A stretch of DNA of 43,281 nt, from contig NZ_JAURWA010000128.1 of NCBI RefSeq assembly GCF_030655195.1, forward strand, positions 1 through 43,281. The letters run 5' to 3'. Source of the stretch: Patulibacter sp. Lineage in GTDB: Bacteria > Actinomycetota > Thermoleophilia > Solirubrobacterales > Solirubrobacteraceae. The position numbers and the translations under genes are program-made. The notes below the pieces were generated by a model that ran no database searches, was not told the origin of the DNA, and worked only from the letters and a program-made list of their open reading frames with translations. Positions 8,220 to 16,347 of the stretch are shown here, piece after piece; the first letter of the stretch is position 1, and the number at the start of each line of letters is the position of its first letter.

Positions 8220-8392
8220 GCTCGCCCGGCCCCGGCGGCACGCCCGATCCGGAGAGCCCCGCCTGGGAGGAGCCCGGGACGGACCCCCGGACCACGGCGG
8301 CGGTCGAGCGCCTGCACGCCGAGATCGTCGCCCTCCGGCGCGAGCTCCCGGGTCTCGTCGACGACGCCGAGGCCGCCGCGTCCGAGGAGTGA
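8216..8392 (+). CDS. Small hypothetical acidic protein (58 aa)
   Basis: 58 residues, very acidic. The N-terminal half is Pro/Gly-rich and looks disordered. The C-terminal half, TAAVERLHAEIVALRREL, forms one amphipathic helix with coiled-coil character. There is no recognisable domain. It follows the 136-residue gene and ends 20 bp before a strong hairpin terminator. It may be a small partner protein, but nothing proves expression. Confidence 0.4.
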   Translation: MSSPGPGGTPDPESPAWEEPGTDPRTTAAVERLHAEIVALRRELPGLVDDAEAAASEE

Positions 8393-8412
8393 GGCCGCGC
8401 CCGCGCGGGCCC

Positions 8413-8434
8413 CGGGGCGCCCGACCGGGCGCCC
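8413..8434 (+). terminator. Strong GC hairpin terminator
   Basis: GGGGCGCCC - GACC - GGGCGCCCC gives a perfect 9-bp stem with a 4-nt loop, 20 bp after the stop of the small acidic protein. There is no U-tract, as is usual in high-GC actinobacteria. Confidence 0.6.
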
Positions 8435-8495
8435 CGCTCCCGCGCGACCCTCGCCCGCGACGTCCCGCCCGGTCGGGCCGCCCACCCCGGCCCCC

Positions 8496-8501
8496 TAGGG
8501 T
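8496..8501 (+). promoter_or_regulatory. Putative -10 box TAGGGT for the LLM oxidoreductase
   Basis: TAGGGT lies 26 nt before the ATG at 8528. The start at about +20 is preceded by a good Shine-Dalgarno (GAGGAG) 6 nt upstream of the ATG, so this transcript is leadered. No clear -35 is seen. Confidence 0.4.
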
Positions 8502-8527
8502 CGGGGTCCCGACCTCGAGGAGCCCCC

Positions 8528-9451
8528 ATGAGCACGAGCACCGACAACGCCCCCGCCACCCAGGACGTCGACCTCGGCCGCGTCGGCCTCTGGTCCGGCG
8601 GCCTCGGAGGCATCGAGCTGGGCCGGCTGCGCGAGGTCGCGGCCGAGATCGAGGAGCTCGGCTTCGGCACGCTCTGGTGGGGCGAGGCCCCCGGAGCCCG
8701 CGAGACGCTCACCCAGGCGCTCGTCCTGCTCGGCGCGACGGAGCGCCTCGTCGCCGCGACCGGCATCGCGAACCTCTACATGCGCGACGCCGCCGCGACG
8801 GTCGCCGGCGCCCGCACGATCGCGGCGCTGCACCCCGGGCGCTTCGTCCTGGGACTCGGCGTCAGCCACGCGCCGCTGGTCGAGGGGATGATGCGCAAGG
8901 AGTACGGCAAGCCGCTCAAGACCATGCGCGCGTACCTCGACGCGATGGACGCCGCGCCCAAGGGCACCCCGGAGTCCCGGCAGCCCGGACCGCCCGTCCT
9001 GCTCGCCGCCCTGGGGCCGAAGATGCTCGAGCTCGCCCGGGACCGCGCCCAGGGCGCCCATCCCTACCTCGTGACCGTCGAGCACACGCAGCAGGCCCGT
9101 GAGGCGCTCGGACCCGACCGGACGCTCGCGGTCGAGCAGGGCGCGGTGCTGACGACGGACCGGGCGGACGGCCTGCGTCGTGCGCGCGTCCACCTCGAGA
9201 TGTACAAGGGCCTGCCGAACTACCGCAACGCCTGGCTGCGCCTGGGCTTCACGGAGGACGAGACCCAGGGGGACCTCAGCGACCGCCTCGTCGACGCCCT
9301 CGTCGTCATCGGCGACGAGGAGGCGATCGGGGCGCGGGTGGCCGAGCACCACGCCGCGGGTGCCGATCACGTCTGCCTGCAGGTGCTGGGCGAGAAGAAC
9401 GGCGACCCCGCCCTGGACGACGTCCGCCGGCTCGGCGCCTTGACGCGCTGA
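8528..9451 (+). CDS. LLM-class F420-dependent oxidoreductase (TIGR03620-like)
   Basis: 307 residues with the bacterial-luciferase TIM-barrel pattern. GRVGLWSGGL and EELGFGTLWWGEAPG open the barrel, LVAATGIANLYMRDAAATVA follows, and LHPGRFVLGLGVSHAP is the typical LLM core. The later segment KTMRAYLDAMD is also family-like. The combination matches the TIGR03620 subfamily of probable coenzyme F420-dependent enzymes found in actinobacteria. Substrate unknown; cytosolic. The ATG has a clear GAGGAG Shine-Dalgarno. It is monocistronic by spacing, with a terminator upstream and a new promoter downstream at 9457. Confidence 0.88.
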   Translation: MSTSTDNAPATQDVDLGRVGLWSGGLGGIELGRLREVAAEIEELGFGTLWWGEAPGARETLTQALVLLGATERLVAATGIANLYMRDAAATVAGARTIAALHPGRFVLGLGVSHAPLVEGMMRKEYGKPLKTMRAYLDAMDAAPKGTPESRQPGPPVLLAALGPKMLELARDRAQGAHPYLVTVEHTQQAREALGPDRTLAVEQGAVLTTDRADGLRRARVHLEMYKGLPNYRNAWLRLGFTEDETQGDLSDRLVDALVVIGDEEAIGARVAEHHAAGADHVCLQVLGEKNGDPALDDVRRLGALTR

Positions 9452-9456
9452 GTCCG

Positions 9457-9485
9457 TTGCCCGCCGGCGTCGGCTCGCCTACGAT
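9457..9485 (+). promoter_or_regulatory. Promoter TTGCCC-17-TACGAT for the PAS protein
   Basis: TTGCCC at 9457-9462 and TACGAT at 9480-9485 have an exact 17-bp spacer. The predicted start of transcription is near 9492, about 59 nt before the ATG at 9551 and a few bases before a GTG that opens a mini-ORF. Confidence 0.6.
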
Positions 9486-9494
9486 GGGTGGGTC

Positions 9495-9554
9495 GTGCGT
9501 CGCGTGATCCGCACCACCCCGCGTCCGTCCCCCGCCCCCGTCCCGGCCGGATGA
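9495..9554 (+). other. Possible leader mini-ORF (19 aa) coupled to the PAS gene
   Basis: A GTG lies 9 nt after the TACGAT box, in near-leaderless position. It opens a 19-residue Arg/Pro-rich frame whose TGA overlaps the ATG at 9551 (ATGA). The PAS gene itself has no Shine-Dalgarno (CCGGCCGG before the ATG), so reinitiation is plausible. Confidence 0.3.
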
Positions 9555-10804
9555 GCGACGGGTCGCCCGACGGCGGGCGCCGCGGCCCCGGCCTGCCCGA
9601 CTTCGGTGCCGCAGGGCTCACCCGCGGCGAGGTCGCCGTCGCGCTGCGGCCGGTCCGGACGGCCGAGCACGCCGCGGCGCTCGTCGCGACCCTCGGACGG
9701 ATCGGCGGCGTCCGCAGCGCCACGACGACCGCCCACGACGGTGGCGAGCTGCGCCTGGCGGTCGTCGTCTCCCGGCCGGTCCCGCTCGCGTCCGAGCTGC
9801 GGCGCGTGCTCCACCGCAACCTCGTCTCGTGCACGTTCCGGGACGGGGGCTTCCTGGTCGTGCTGAGCCCGACCGCCGCGCGCCCGGGGACCGGCGGGAC
9901 CGCCGCGCCACGTCCTCCCGTCCTCGCTCCCCCCGGCCCCCTGGCCGCCGCGACCCTCGTCCCCCCGCCCCGGTCGGCCCCCGCGCGCGCCGCGGGCCCC
10001 GGCGGTCCCGCGGACGTCGCGACCACCCCGTCGGCCGACGTGCTGGCCGGCGCGCTGCAGTCCATGACCGACGTCTCGATCCTCGTCTTCGACGCGGACC
10101 TGCGGGTCCGCGCCGTCACGGGGCACGCGCACGCGGAGGACGGCCGGACGCCCGAGCAGACCGTCGACCGGCCCGTGGTGGAGGTCCTGGCCGCCGAGCG
10201 CTGGGACCGGCTGCGCGACGCCCTGCCGGCGGCGCTGGCCGGCGAGACGACGGTGGTCGACATCGACGGCGGCGACGGGACCGCGCTCTACGAGTCGACC
10301 TGCGGCCCCGTCCTCACCGGGTCCGAGATCGCGGGCGGCATGATCGTCACGCGCGACGTCACCGACCGGCGTCGCGACCAGATGCTGCTGTCGGAGCTGC
10401 AGGAGGTCTTCGAGCTGACCTTCGAGCACTCCCCGATCTGCCAGGCGCTGCTGTCGCCGACCGGGCAGTGGCTGCGGGTCAACGATGCGCTGCGTCGCCT
10501 GCTCGGGCGCGACGAGGCCTCGCTCGCGGGGCGGCACGTCAGCGAGATCACCCACCCCGACGACCGCGCCGGCGAGCGGGCGCTCGTCGACGACCTGCTC
10601 GCGGGTCGGCGCGACCGCTACGCCCTGGACCTGCGGCTGCTGCACGCCGACGGCCGCTCCGTCGCCGTCCACGTGCGCGCGTCCGCGGTGCGCGATGCGG
10701 ACGGCAGCGCCCGCGGCATGATCGCCCAGGTCCTCGACGCCGACCTGCTGTCGCGGCCCGGCGGACCCGGCGGAACGGGCGGACCGCCGCTGGCGATGCA
10801 CTGA
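9551..10804 (+). CDS. Two-PAS-domain protein without an output domain
   Basis: 417 residues. Residues ~20-110 form a small alpha/beta domain I do not recognise (GEVAVALRPVRTAEHAAAL, then RNLVSCTFRDGGFLVVLSP). A Pro/Ala linker follows. The first PAS-like domain (~160-280) runs from SMTDVSILVFDADLRVRAV to GGMIVTRDVTDRRRDQ. The second (~285-400) contains HSPICQALLSPTGQWLRVND, ITHPDDRAGERALVDDLLAG and LLHADGRSVAVHVRAS, the PAS-PAC core. No kinase, GGDEF, EAL or HTH domain follows, so it must pass a signal to a partner. It has a good promoter and is transcribed towards the amine operon. Soluble; ligand unknown. Confidence 0.75.
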   Translation: MSDGSPDGGRRGPGLPDFGAAGLTRGEVAVALRPVRTAEHAAALVATLGRIGGVRSATTTAHDGGELRLAVVVSRPVPLASELRRVLHRNLVSCTFRDGGFLVVLSPTAARPGTGGTAAPRPPVLAPPGPLAAATLVPPPRSAPARAAGPGGPADVATTPSADVLAGALQSMTDVSILVFDADLRVRAVTGHAHAEDGRTPEQTVDRPVVEVLAAERWDRLRDALPAALAGETTVVDIDGGDGTALYESTCGPVLTGSEIAGGMIVTRDVTDRRRDQMLLSELQEVFELTFEHSPICQALLSPTGQWLRVNDALRRLLGRDEASLAGRHVSEITHPDDRAGERALVDDLLAGRRDRYALDLRLLHADGRSVAVHVRASAVRDADGSARGMIAQVLDADLLSRPGGPGGTGGPPLAMH

Positions 10805-10855
10805 GCGGCGACAGATCGTCCGCCCGGTCCGGGGAGGTCTCGACGGGCTGCTCCA

Positions 10856-10879
10856 TGACCCGGGCGAGGCCCGTGGTCA
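10856..10879 (+). terminator. Stem-loop after the PAS gene (terminator or leader structure)
   Basis: TGACC-CGGGC-GAG-GCCCG-T-GGTCA forms a 10-bp stem with one bulge, 52 bp after the PAS stop and 40 bp before the aminotransferase ATG. It may end the PAS transcript or sit in the leader of the aminotransferase mRNA. Confidence 0.35.
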
Positions 10880-10918
10880 GGCTCGGAGGACACCCGCACG
10901 TCCCCAGGAGCCGCGCCG

Positions 10919-12382
10919 ATGGCGAGCACCAGCACCACCCCCACGGCCTCTGGCCACGACGAGCTGCAGCGCGCAGCCCGCGAGCACCTGCTCCTGCACT
11001 TCACCAAGCAGGCCGCGGCGTACGGCACCGAGGCCGCGGACCCCGCCGTCGGCGAGCCGGGCCCCGCGACGGCCGGTGCGGCCCGCGACGAGCTGCTCGT
11101 CCTGGAGCGCGGTGAGGGACCGTACGTCTTCGACACGACGGGCAAGCGTCACGTGGACGCGCTGTCGAGCCTCTACTGCGCCCAGATCGGCTACTCCTAC
11201 GGCGAGGAGTTCACCGCCGCGATCGGGCAGCAGCTGGCGACGCTCCCGTTCAACACGAACTGGAACACCGCGCACCCCGCGTCGATCCGCCTGGCCGAGG
11301 CGCTCGCGCAGCGCGCGCCGGGCGACCTCAACCACGTCTTCTTCACCAACGGCGGCTCCGAGGCCGTCGAGTCGATGTGGAAGATCGCGCTGGAGTACTT
11401 CCGCTCGACCGGCCGACCGCAGCGGCGCAAGGCGATCGCGCGCAAGAACGCGTACCACGGGGTCACGCTGGGGGCCCTCGCGTTCACCGGGGTCCCGGGC
11501 TACAAGGACGGCTTCGGCACGCCGCCCATCGACGTCACCCACGTCTCGAACACCAACGCGTTCCGCGCGGAGGACGCCGGCGACGAGGCCGCGTTCTGCG
11601 CCCGTCTGCTGGACGAGGTCCGCGAGGCGATCACCGCCGCCGGCGCCGACGAGGTCGCGGTCATCATCGCCGAGCCCGTGCAGAACGCCGGCGGCTGCCT
11701 GACCCCGCCGGCGGGCTACTGGAAGGGCCTGCGCGAGATCTGCGACGAGCACGGCATCCTGCTCGTCGCCGACTCCGTCATCTGCGGCTTCGGGCGGATG
11801 GGCAACTGGCTCGGCATCGAGCACGAGGACGTCGTCCCGGACATGGTCACGACGGCCAAGGGCATCACCTCCGCGTACGTGCCCGGCGGTGCCGTCTTCG
11901 TCGGTGACAAGGTCGCGGAGGCGCTCTTCGACCCGTCGATCGTCCTGCGCCACGGGATCACCTTCGGCGGCCACCCCGTCATGGCGGCCGCGGCCCTGAA
12001 GAACATCGAGATCTTCGAGCGCGACGGCGTGCTCGAGAACGTCCGGGCGCTCGAGCCGCACCTGCGGGCCGGCGTCGAGAGCCTGCTGGACCTGCCGATC
12101 GTCGGCGACGTCCGCGGCAAGGGCTTCTTCTGGGCCGTCGAGCTCGTCAAGGACGCGGAGGGCACCCGGTACGACCAGGCCGAGCGCGACGACCTGCTGC
12201 GCGGGTTCCTCCCCCACGCCCTGCGCGAGGCCGGCATCGTCGCCCGCGCCGACGACCGCGGCGACAGCGTCCTGCAGATCGCCCCGCCGCTGATCGCCGA
12301 CGCCGCCCTGCTGGACGAGATCGTCGCCGCGCTGCGCGTCGTCCTGACCGCCGCCGGCGAGCACATGGGCCTCGCCTCGTGA
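10919..12382 (+). CDS. Class III PLP aminotransferase (omega-amine/putrescine:pyruvate type)
   Basis: 487 residues with the class III aminotransferase fold. FFTNGGSEAVESMWKIA (~141-157) binds the cofactor phosphate, KNAYHGVTLGALAFTG (~176-191) stacks on the ring, AEPVQNAGGC follows, and TTAKGITSAY (~311-320) carries the Schiff-base lysine Lys314. The usual ADEVITGFGR reads ADSVICGFGR here: Asp285 is kept, but the following Glu is Ser. Family knowledge points to terminal-amine or beta-alanine:pyruvate transaminases (SpuC-like). It is first in an operon with alanine dehydrogenase and aldehyde dehydrogenase, fitting pyruvate as acceptor and an aldehyde product. The ATG is preceded by AGGAG. A ~25-residue loop at 34-60 is absent from its paralogue at 19062. 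Confidence 0.88.
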   Translation: MASTSTTPTASGHDELQRAAREHLLLHFTKQAAAYGTEAADPAVGEPGPATAGAARDELLVLERGEGPYVFDTTGKRHVDALSSLYCAQIGYSYGEEFTAAIGQQLATLPFNTNWNTAHPASIRLAEALAQRAPGDLNHVFFTNGGSEAVESMWKIALEYFRSTGRPQRRKAIARKNAYHGVTLGALAFTGVPGYKDGFGTPPIDVTHVSNTNAFRAEDAGDEAAFCARLLDEVREAITAAGADEVAVIIAEPVQNAGGCLTPPAGYWKGLREICDEHGILLVADSVICGFGRMGNWLGIEHEDVVPDMVTTAKGITSAYVPGGAVFVGDKVAEALFDPSIVLRHGITFGGHPVMAAAALKNIEIFERDGVLENVRALEPHLRAGVESLLDLPIVGDVRGKGFFWAVELVKDAEGTRYDQAERDDLLRGFLPHALREAGIVARADDRGDSVLQIAPPLIADAALLDEIVAALRVVLTAAGEHMGLAS

Positions 12383-12456
12383 GCACCGGCGTCCCCCGCA
12401 CCTCCACGGCCACCCCGGCCGTCCCCCGCCCCACCCCGTCCGAGAAGAGCCACTGA
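12379..12456 (+). other. Bridging mini-ORF (25 aa) overlapping both flanking genes
   Basis: GTG at 12379 overlaps the aminotransferase stop (GTGA), and its TGA at 12454-12456 shares one base with the ATG of alanine dehydrogenase (TGATG). The 25 residues are Pro/Thr/Ser-rich. This would carry terminating ribosomes across the 73-bp gap. A weak Shine-Dalgarno (AGAAG) also lies near its end. Confidence 0.3.
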
Positions 12457-13559
12457 TGCGCGTCGGCGTCGTCACCGAGATCAAGCCCGCGGAGAAGCGC
12501 GTCGCGCTCACCCCGGCGGGCGCCCACGAGCTGGCCGCCACCGGCCACGACGTGCTCGTCCAGGCCGGCGCCGGCCTCGGCTCCGGGTTCACCGACCAGG
12601 CCTACGTCGGCGCCGGCGCACGGATCGTCGAGACCGCCGCCGGCGTCTGGTCCGACGCCGAGCTGCTGCTGAAGGTCAAGGAGCCGATCGCGTCGGAGTA
12701 CGCGTCGCTGAACCCCGACGCCACGCTCTTCACGTACCTGCACCTCGCCGCCGACCCGGCGCTCACCGACGCGCTCGTCGCGTCGGGGACCACCGCCATC
12801 GCGTACGAGACGGTCACAGGACCCGCCGGGAAGGGCCTCCCCCTCCTCGCACCGATGAGCGAGGTCGCCGGCCGCCTGGCCGCGCAGGCCGGCGCGTACT
12901 TCCTGCAGGACCCGTTCGGCGGCCGCGGCGTGCTGATCGGCGGCGTCCCCGGCGTCGCCCCGGCGCGGATCGTGGTCATCGGCGGCGGTGTCGTGGGCAC
13001 CAACGCCGCGCGCGTCGCGGTCGGGATGGGAGCGGAGGTCACGATCCTCGAGCGGTCGATCGCGCGCCTGACCGAGCTGGAGCTCCTCTTCGACGGCCGC
13101 GCAAGGGTCCTCATGAGCGACCCGCTGACCCTCCGCGAGGAGGTCTCCCACGCCGACGTCGTCATCGGCGCGGTCCTCGTCGCCGGCGCCGCGGCGCCGA
13201 AGCTCATCACCCGCGAGATGCTCGGCGCGATGCGCCCCAGGGCGGTCATCGTGGACGTCGCCATCGACCAGGGCGGCTGCGCGGAGACCTCGACCCCGAC
13301 CACGCACGGCGACCCGACCTACGTCGTCGACGACGTCCTGCACTACTGCGTGGCCAACATGCCCGGCGGCGTGCCCAACACCTCCACGCGTGCGCTGACC
13401 AACGCCACGCTCCCGTACGTCCGCGCGCTGGCGGACCGCGGCATCGACGCGGCCCTGACCGCCGATCCCGGTCTGGCCGCCGGCGTCAACGTGCGCGCCG
13501 GTGCGATCCTGGTCCCGGCCGTGCAGCAGGCGCTCGACGCGAGCCGCCACGCCGCCTGA
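12456..13559 (+). CDS. ald: Alanine dehydrogenase
   Basis: 367 residues, the usual length. It catalyses reversible NAD-dependent oxidative deamination of L-alanine to pyruvate and ammonia. The substrate residues are in place: Arg15 in EKRVALTP, Lys75 in KVKEP and His96 in FTYLHLAAD. The Rossmann motif GGGVVG is at ~176-181, and the catalytic aspartate is in VAIDQGG (~271). [20 protein letters not shown] is the family signature near the C-terminus. Placed between an aminotransferase and an aldehyde dehydrogenase, it likely turns alanine made by transamination back into pyruvate, releasing ammonium and NADH. Start ATG with AGAAGAG upstream; 40 bp to the next gene. Confidence 0.97.
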   Translation: MRVGVVTEIKPAEKRVALTPAGAHELAATGHDVLVQAGAGLGSGFTDQAYVGAGARIVETAAGVWSDAELLLKVKEPIASEYASLNPDATLFTYLHLAADPALTDALVASGTTAIAYETVTGPAGKGLPLLAPMSEVAGRLAAQAGAYFLQDPFGGRGVLIGGVPGVAPARIVVIGGGVVGTNAARVAVGMGAEVTILERSIARLTELELLFDGRARVLMSDPLTLREEVSHADVVIGAVLVAGAAAPKLITREMLGAMRPRAVIVDVAIDQGGCAETSTPTTHGDPTYVVDDVLHYCVANMPGGVPNTSTRALTNATLPYVRALADRGIDAALTADPGLAAGVNVRAGAILVPAVQQALDASRHAA

Positions 13560-13599
13560 GGGCGGAGCCGCACCGCCCACCGACCCCGAGGAGCACCGC

Positions 13600-15063
13600 A
13601 TGAGCACCACCGAGGTCACGACCCTGAAGAACGTCGTCGGCGGCGAGGTCGTCGACGCGACCACCGGCGAGCTCGAGGACGTCCTGGACCCCGCGACGGA
13701 GGAGGTCATCGCCCGTGTGCCCCTCGGCGGTCCGGCCGACGTGCTCCGCGCGGTGGACGCCGCCGCCGGTGCGGCGCGGGCCTGGGGCCGCACCACGCCG
13801 AAGGACCGCGCCACCGCGATCCTGGCGCTCGCCGACGCGCTCGACGCCCACGAGGCGGAGCTGGCCGACCTCGAGTCGCGCGACGCGGGCAAGCCCCGAC
13901 CCGCCGCGCTGGAGGAGGTCCGCAGCTGCTCGGACCACCTGCGGTTCTTCGCCGGCGCGGCCCGCTCCCTGAACGGGCAGGCCGCCGGCGAGTACTCGGG
14001 CGAGCACACCTCGATCATCCGCCGCGAGCCGCTCGGCGTCGTCGGACAGATCACCCCGTGGAACTACCCGCTGCCGATGGCGATGTGGAAGATCGGCCCG
14101 GCGCTGGCCGGCGGCAACACGATCGTCCTGAAGCCGTCGGAGCTCACGCCGCTGACCACCGTGCGCCTCGGCGAGATCGCCGCGGGCATCCTGCCCCCGG
14201 GCGTCCTGAACGTCATCACCGGCCACGGCATGCCGGTCGGCGCCGGGATCGTCGACGACCGGCGGGTCCGCCTGGTCTCGCTCACGGGCTCGGTCGCGAC
14301 GGGCCGGCGGATCGCCGCCGCGGCCGCGGAGCGCCTGGCGATCACCCACCTCGAGCTGGGCGGCAAGGCCCCGGTCGTCGTCCTCGACGACGCCGACGTC
14401 GACGCCGTGGTCGAGGGCATCAAGGTCGGTGGGCTCTACAACGCCGGCCAGGACTGCACCGCAGCCTGCCGCGTGATCGCCACGCCGGGGGTCCACGACC
14501 GGCTGCTCGAGGCCCTCGTTCCCGCGTTCCAGGGCCTCGTCGTCGGCGAGCCGGGCGGCTCCCCGGGCGGGCCGCACCAGGACGACGTCGAGCTCGGCCC
14601 GGTCATCTCGGGTCCGCAGCGCGAGAAGGTCCTCGGCTTCGTCGACCGCGCCGCCGACGCCGGGGCGCAGGTCCTGACCGGCGGCAGCGCCGTCGGCGAC
14701 CGCGGCTTCTTCGTCGCACCGACCCTGGTCGCCGGCCCCGCGCAGGACAGCGAGATCGTGCAGCGCGAGGTCTTCGGTCCGGTCGTCTCGGTCCAGCGGG
14801 CCGCCGACGCCGACCAGGCGCTCGAGTGGGCCAACGACACCGTCTACGGCCTCGCGGCGTCCGTCTGGACCCGGGACGTCGGCGCCGCGATGCGGTTCAC
14901 GCGCGAGCTGCACTTCGGGTGCGTCTGGGTCAACGACCACATGCCCTATCTCTCCGAGATGCCCCACGGCGGCTTCGGCGAGTCGGGCTACGGCAAGGAC
15001 CTCTCGGCGTACTCGCTCGAGGAGTACACGCGGATCAAGCACGTGATGGTCCGCCTCGACTGA
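13600..15063 (+). CDS. Aldehyde dehydrogenase (aminobutyraldehyde/betaine-aldehyde type)
   Basis: 487 residues of the NAD(P)-dependent aldehyde dehydrogenase superfamily. Visible active-site elements are TPWNYPLPM (Asn154), LKPSE (Lys178), [16 protein letters not shown] (Glu252) and GQDCTAACR (Cys286), then EVFGPVVSV and a typical C-terminus. The [11 protein letters not shown] context resembles gamma-aminobutyraldehyde dehydrogenases (PatD/PuuC-like). As third gene after an omega-aminotransferase and alanine dehydrogenase, it would oxidise the amino-aldehyde product, for example 4-aminobutyraldehyde to GABA. The start ATG has GAGGAG 6 nt upstream. Exact substrate is inferred from context only. 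Confidence 0.9.
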   Translation: MSTTEVTTLKNVVGGEVVDATTGELEDVLDPATEEVIARVPLGGPADVLRAVDAAAGAARAWGRTTPKDRATAILALADALDAHEAELADLESRDAGKPRPAALEEVRSCSDHLRFFAGAARSLNGQAAGEYSGEHTSIIRREPLGVVGQITPWNYPLPMAMWKIGPALAGGNTIVLKPSELTPLTTVRLGEIAAGILPPGVLNVITGHGMPVGAGIVDDRRVRLVSLTGSVATGRRIAAAAAERLAITHLELGGKAPVVVLDDADVDAVVEGIKVGGLYNAGQDCTAACRVIATPGVHDRLLEALVPAFQGLVVGEPGGSPGGPHQDDVELGPVISGPQREKVLGFVDRAADAGAQVLTGGSAVGDRGFFVAPTLVAGPAQDSEIVQREVFGPVVSVQRAADADQALEWANDTVYGLAASVWTRDVGAAMRFTRELHFGCVWVNDHMPYLSEMPHGGFGESGYGKDLSAYSLEEYTRIKHVMVRLD

Positions 15064-15065
15064 CC

Positions 15066-15079
15066 GGCCGGCGCCGGCC
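15066..15079 (+). terminator. GC palindrome after the amine operon
   Basis: A perfect 14-bp palindrome GGCCGGCGCCGGCC starts 3 bp after the aldehyde dehydrogenase stop and is followed by more GC-rich inverted segments up to about 15130. It is a plausible intrinsic terminator without a U-tract. Confidence 0.35.
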
Positions 15080-15226
15080 CCGGAGCCTGGCCCGGGGCCC
15101 CGGCGGGCGCCCCGGCCGGCCGGCGCCGCGCGCACAGCACGGCCCCGGGGTCCCGGCGGGGCCGGATCCGAGCGGGGACGCGCCACGGTCTCAATCGTTT
15201 CTCACGATGCGGACGCCGGACGCAAC

Positions 15227-15232
15227 TACCGT
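15227..15232 (+). promoter_or_regulatory. Putative -10 box TACCGT for the lipoprotein gene
   Basis: TACCGT sits 54 nt before the GTG start at 15286. The leader contains a short GGAG about 8 nt before the GTG. The 220-bp gap before this gene otherwise holds only GC-rich palindromes. Confidence 0.4.
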
Positions 15233-15285
15233 CCTGCGGGACAGATCCGCCGTCGGGGCGGGTCGCGAACTCCCCGGAGCGTCCC

Positions 15286-16290
15286 GTGAAGCAGCACCTC
15301 CTGAAGGCCTCGATCGTCGCCACGTTGAGCGCGGTCGCGTTCACCGGCTGCGGCGGCGACGACGGCGGAGAGGGCGGCGGTGGGGGCGACGAGTTCGCCG
15401 CGTTCACCACGCAGGACGTCCAGCAGCGCTTCAAGGAGCTCGCCGGCATCGACCTGCGGGTGATGGGCTCCTCCGGGCAGGGGACGGACACGCTCAGCCT
15501 GCCGAGCGGTGGCACGGACTCCACGAGGATCCGCCAGCGGTACGGCAGCTTCCTCATCACCGTCTCCAACGACGAGGAGAGCTTCAAGCGGCGGCGGGAG
15601 TTCGCGTCGTCCACCGGGACCGAGAAGGTCGTCAAGAACGTCGTGCTCCGCGGCATCGGGTCCGACGACGTCGAGTTCCAGCGCGTGGCCCGCATCGTCG
15701 GCTCCCTCGGCACGCCCGTCGCCCAGGTGCGGCTGGCGCCCGAGGACACCCCGTGCTCCAAGCTCGGGATCGACCCCGACGGCGGCACGGGGAAGACGGG
15801 CACCTGCCTCGACCGGCAGCAGACCGTCACGGTCGTGGACGCGAAGGGCCCGCTGGAGCTGCCGCTGGCCACCGTGGGCTCGCTGGACCAGAAGATCGGC
15901 CGGACGCTGACGTCGAAGCGCTTCGGCACGACCCGCCGCGTCCGTGCCCAGGGCGCGTTCGTCGCCGTGCGCGTGAAGATCGAGAACACCTCGGACGCGC
16001 CGCTGACCGGCCTGCGGCCCGACCTCGTCATCAACGGCCGCCGCTACGGTGCGGACACCCGCAACGGCTACTACCTGGACTCCGACGCGTTCCCCATGCA
16101 GCCGGGCGCCACCGCGCGCGCGACGTTCCTCTTCGACGTCCCCCGCACCGCGGACGACCCACGAGAGGGCGGGGCGCTCGAGTTCGCCTCGGACGGCGAG
16201 AGCTACACCTCGCCCGAGAACGCCGGGGTCGTCGGGCGCATCCGCCTGTCCCCGGGCACCGGCTCGACGTCGGGCGACGCCAGCCGGTGA
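15286..16290 (+). CDS. Secreted lipoprotein with DUF4352-like C-terminal domain
   Basis: 334 residues. The signal peptide KASIVATLSAVAF ends in a lipobox (AFTGC, lipidation at Cys22), followed by a Gly/Asp linker, so it should be anchored outside the membrane. The middle part has no recognised fold. The C-terminal ~110 residues (GAFVAVRVKIENTSDAPLTG, then FPMQPGATARATFLFDVP) look like the immunoglobulin-like DUF4352 domain found on many Gram-positive lipoproteins. Role unknown. GTG start chosen because it directly precedes the basic residues of the signal peptide. It converges on the next gene, with a hairpin in between. Confidence 0.75.
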   Translation: MKQHLLKASIVATLSAVAFTGCGGDDGGEGGGGGDEFAAFTTQDVQQRFKELAGIDLRVMGSSGQGTDTLSLPSGGTDSTRIRQRYGSFLITVSNDEESFKRRREFASSTGTEKVVKNVVLRGIGSDDVEFQRVARIVGSLGTPVAQVRLAPEDTPCSKLGIDPDGGTGKTGTCLDRQQTVTVVDAKGPLELPLATVGSLDQKIGRTLTSKRFGTTRRVRAQGAFVAVRVKIENTSDAPLTGLRPDLVINGRRYGADTRNGYYLDSDAFPMQPGATARATFLFDVPRTADDPREGGALEFASDGESYTSPENAGVVGRIRLSPGTGSTSGDASR

Positions 16291-16306
16291 CGCCGGCGGG
16301 CCCCGT

Positions 16307-16329
16307 CCCGAGCCGCCTGAGCGCTCGGG
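16307..16329. terminator. Bidirectional hairpin between convergent genes
   Basis: CCCGAGC - 9 nt - GCTCGGG forms a 7-bp stem in the 57-bp gap between the lipoprotein gene and the convergent coiled-coil gene. Flanking GCCGGC copies could extend it. Confidence 0.45.
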
Positions 16330-16347
16330 GCCGGCGGCCCCGTGGGG

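Noticed and set aside
13560-13599. A bridging mini-ORF between ald and the aldehyde dehydrogenase
   Set aside because: No start codon lies in the frame that ends at the ATGA overlap; a clear GAGGAG Shine-Dalgarno explains initiation.
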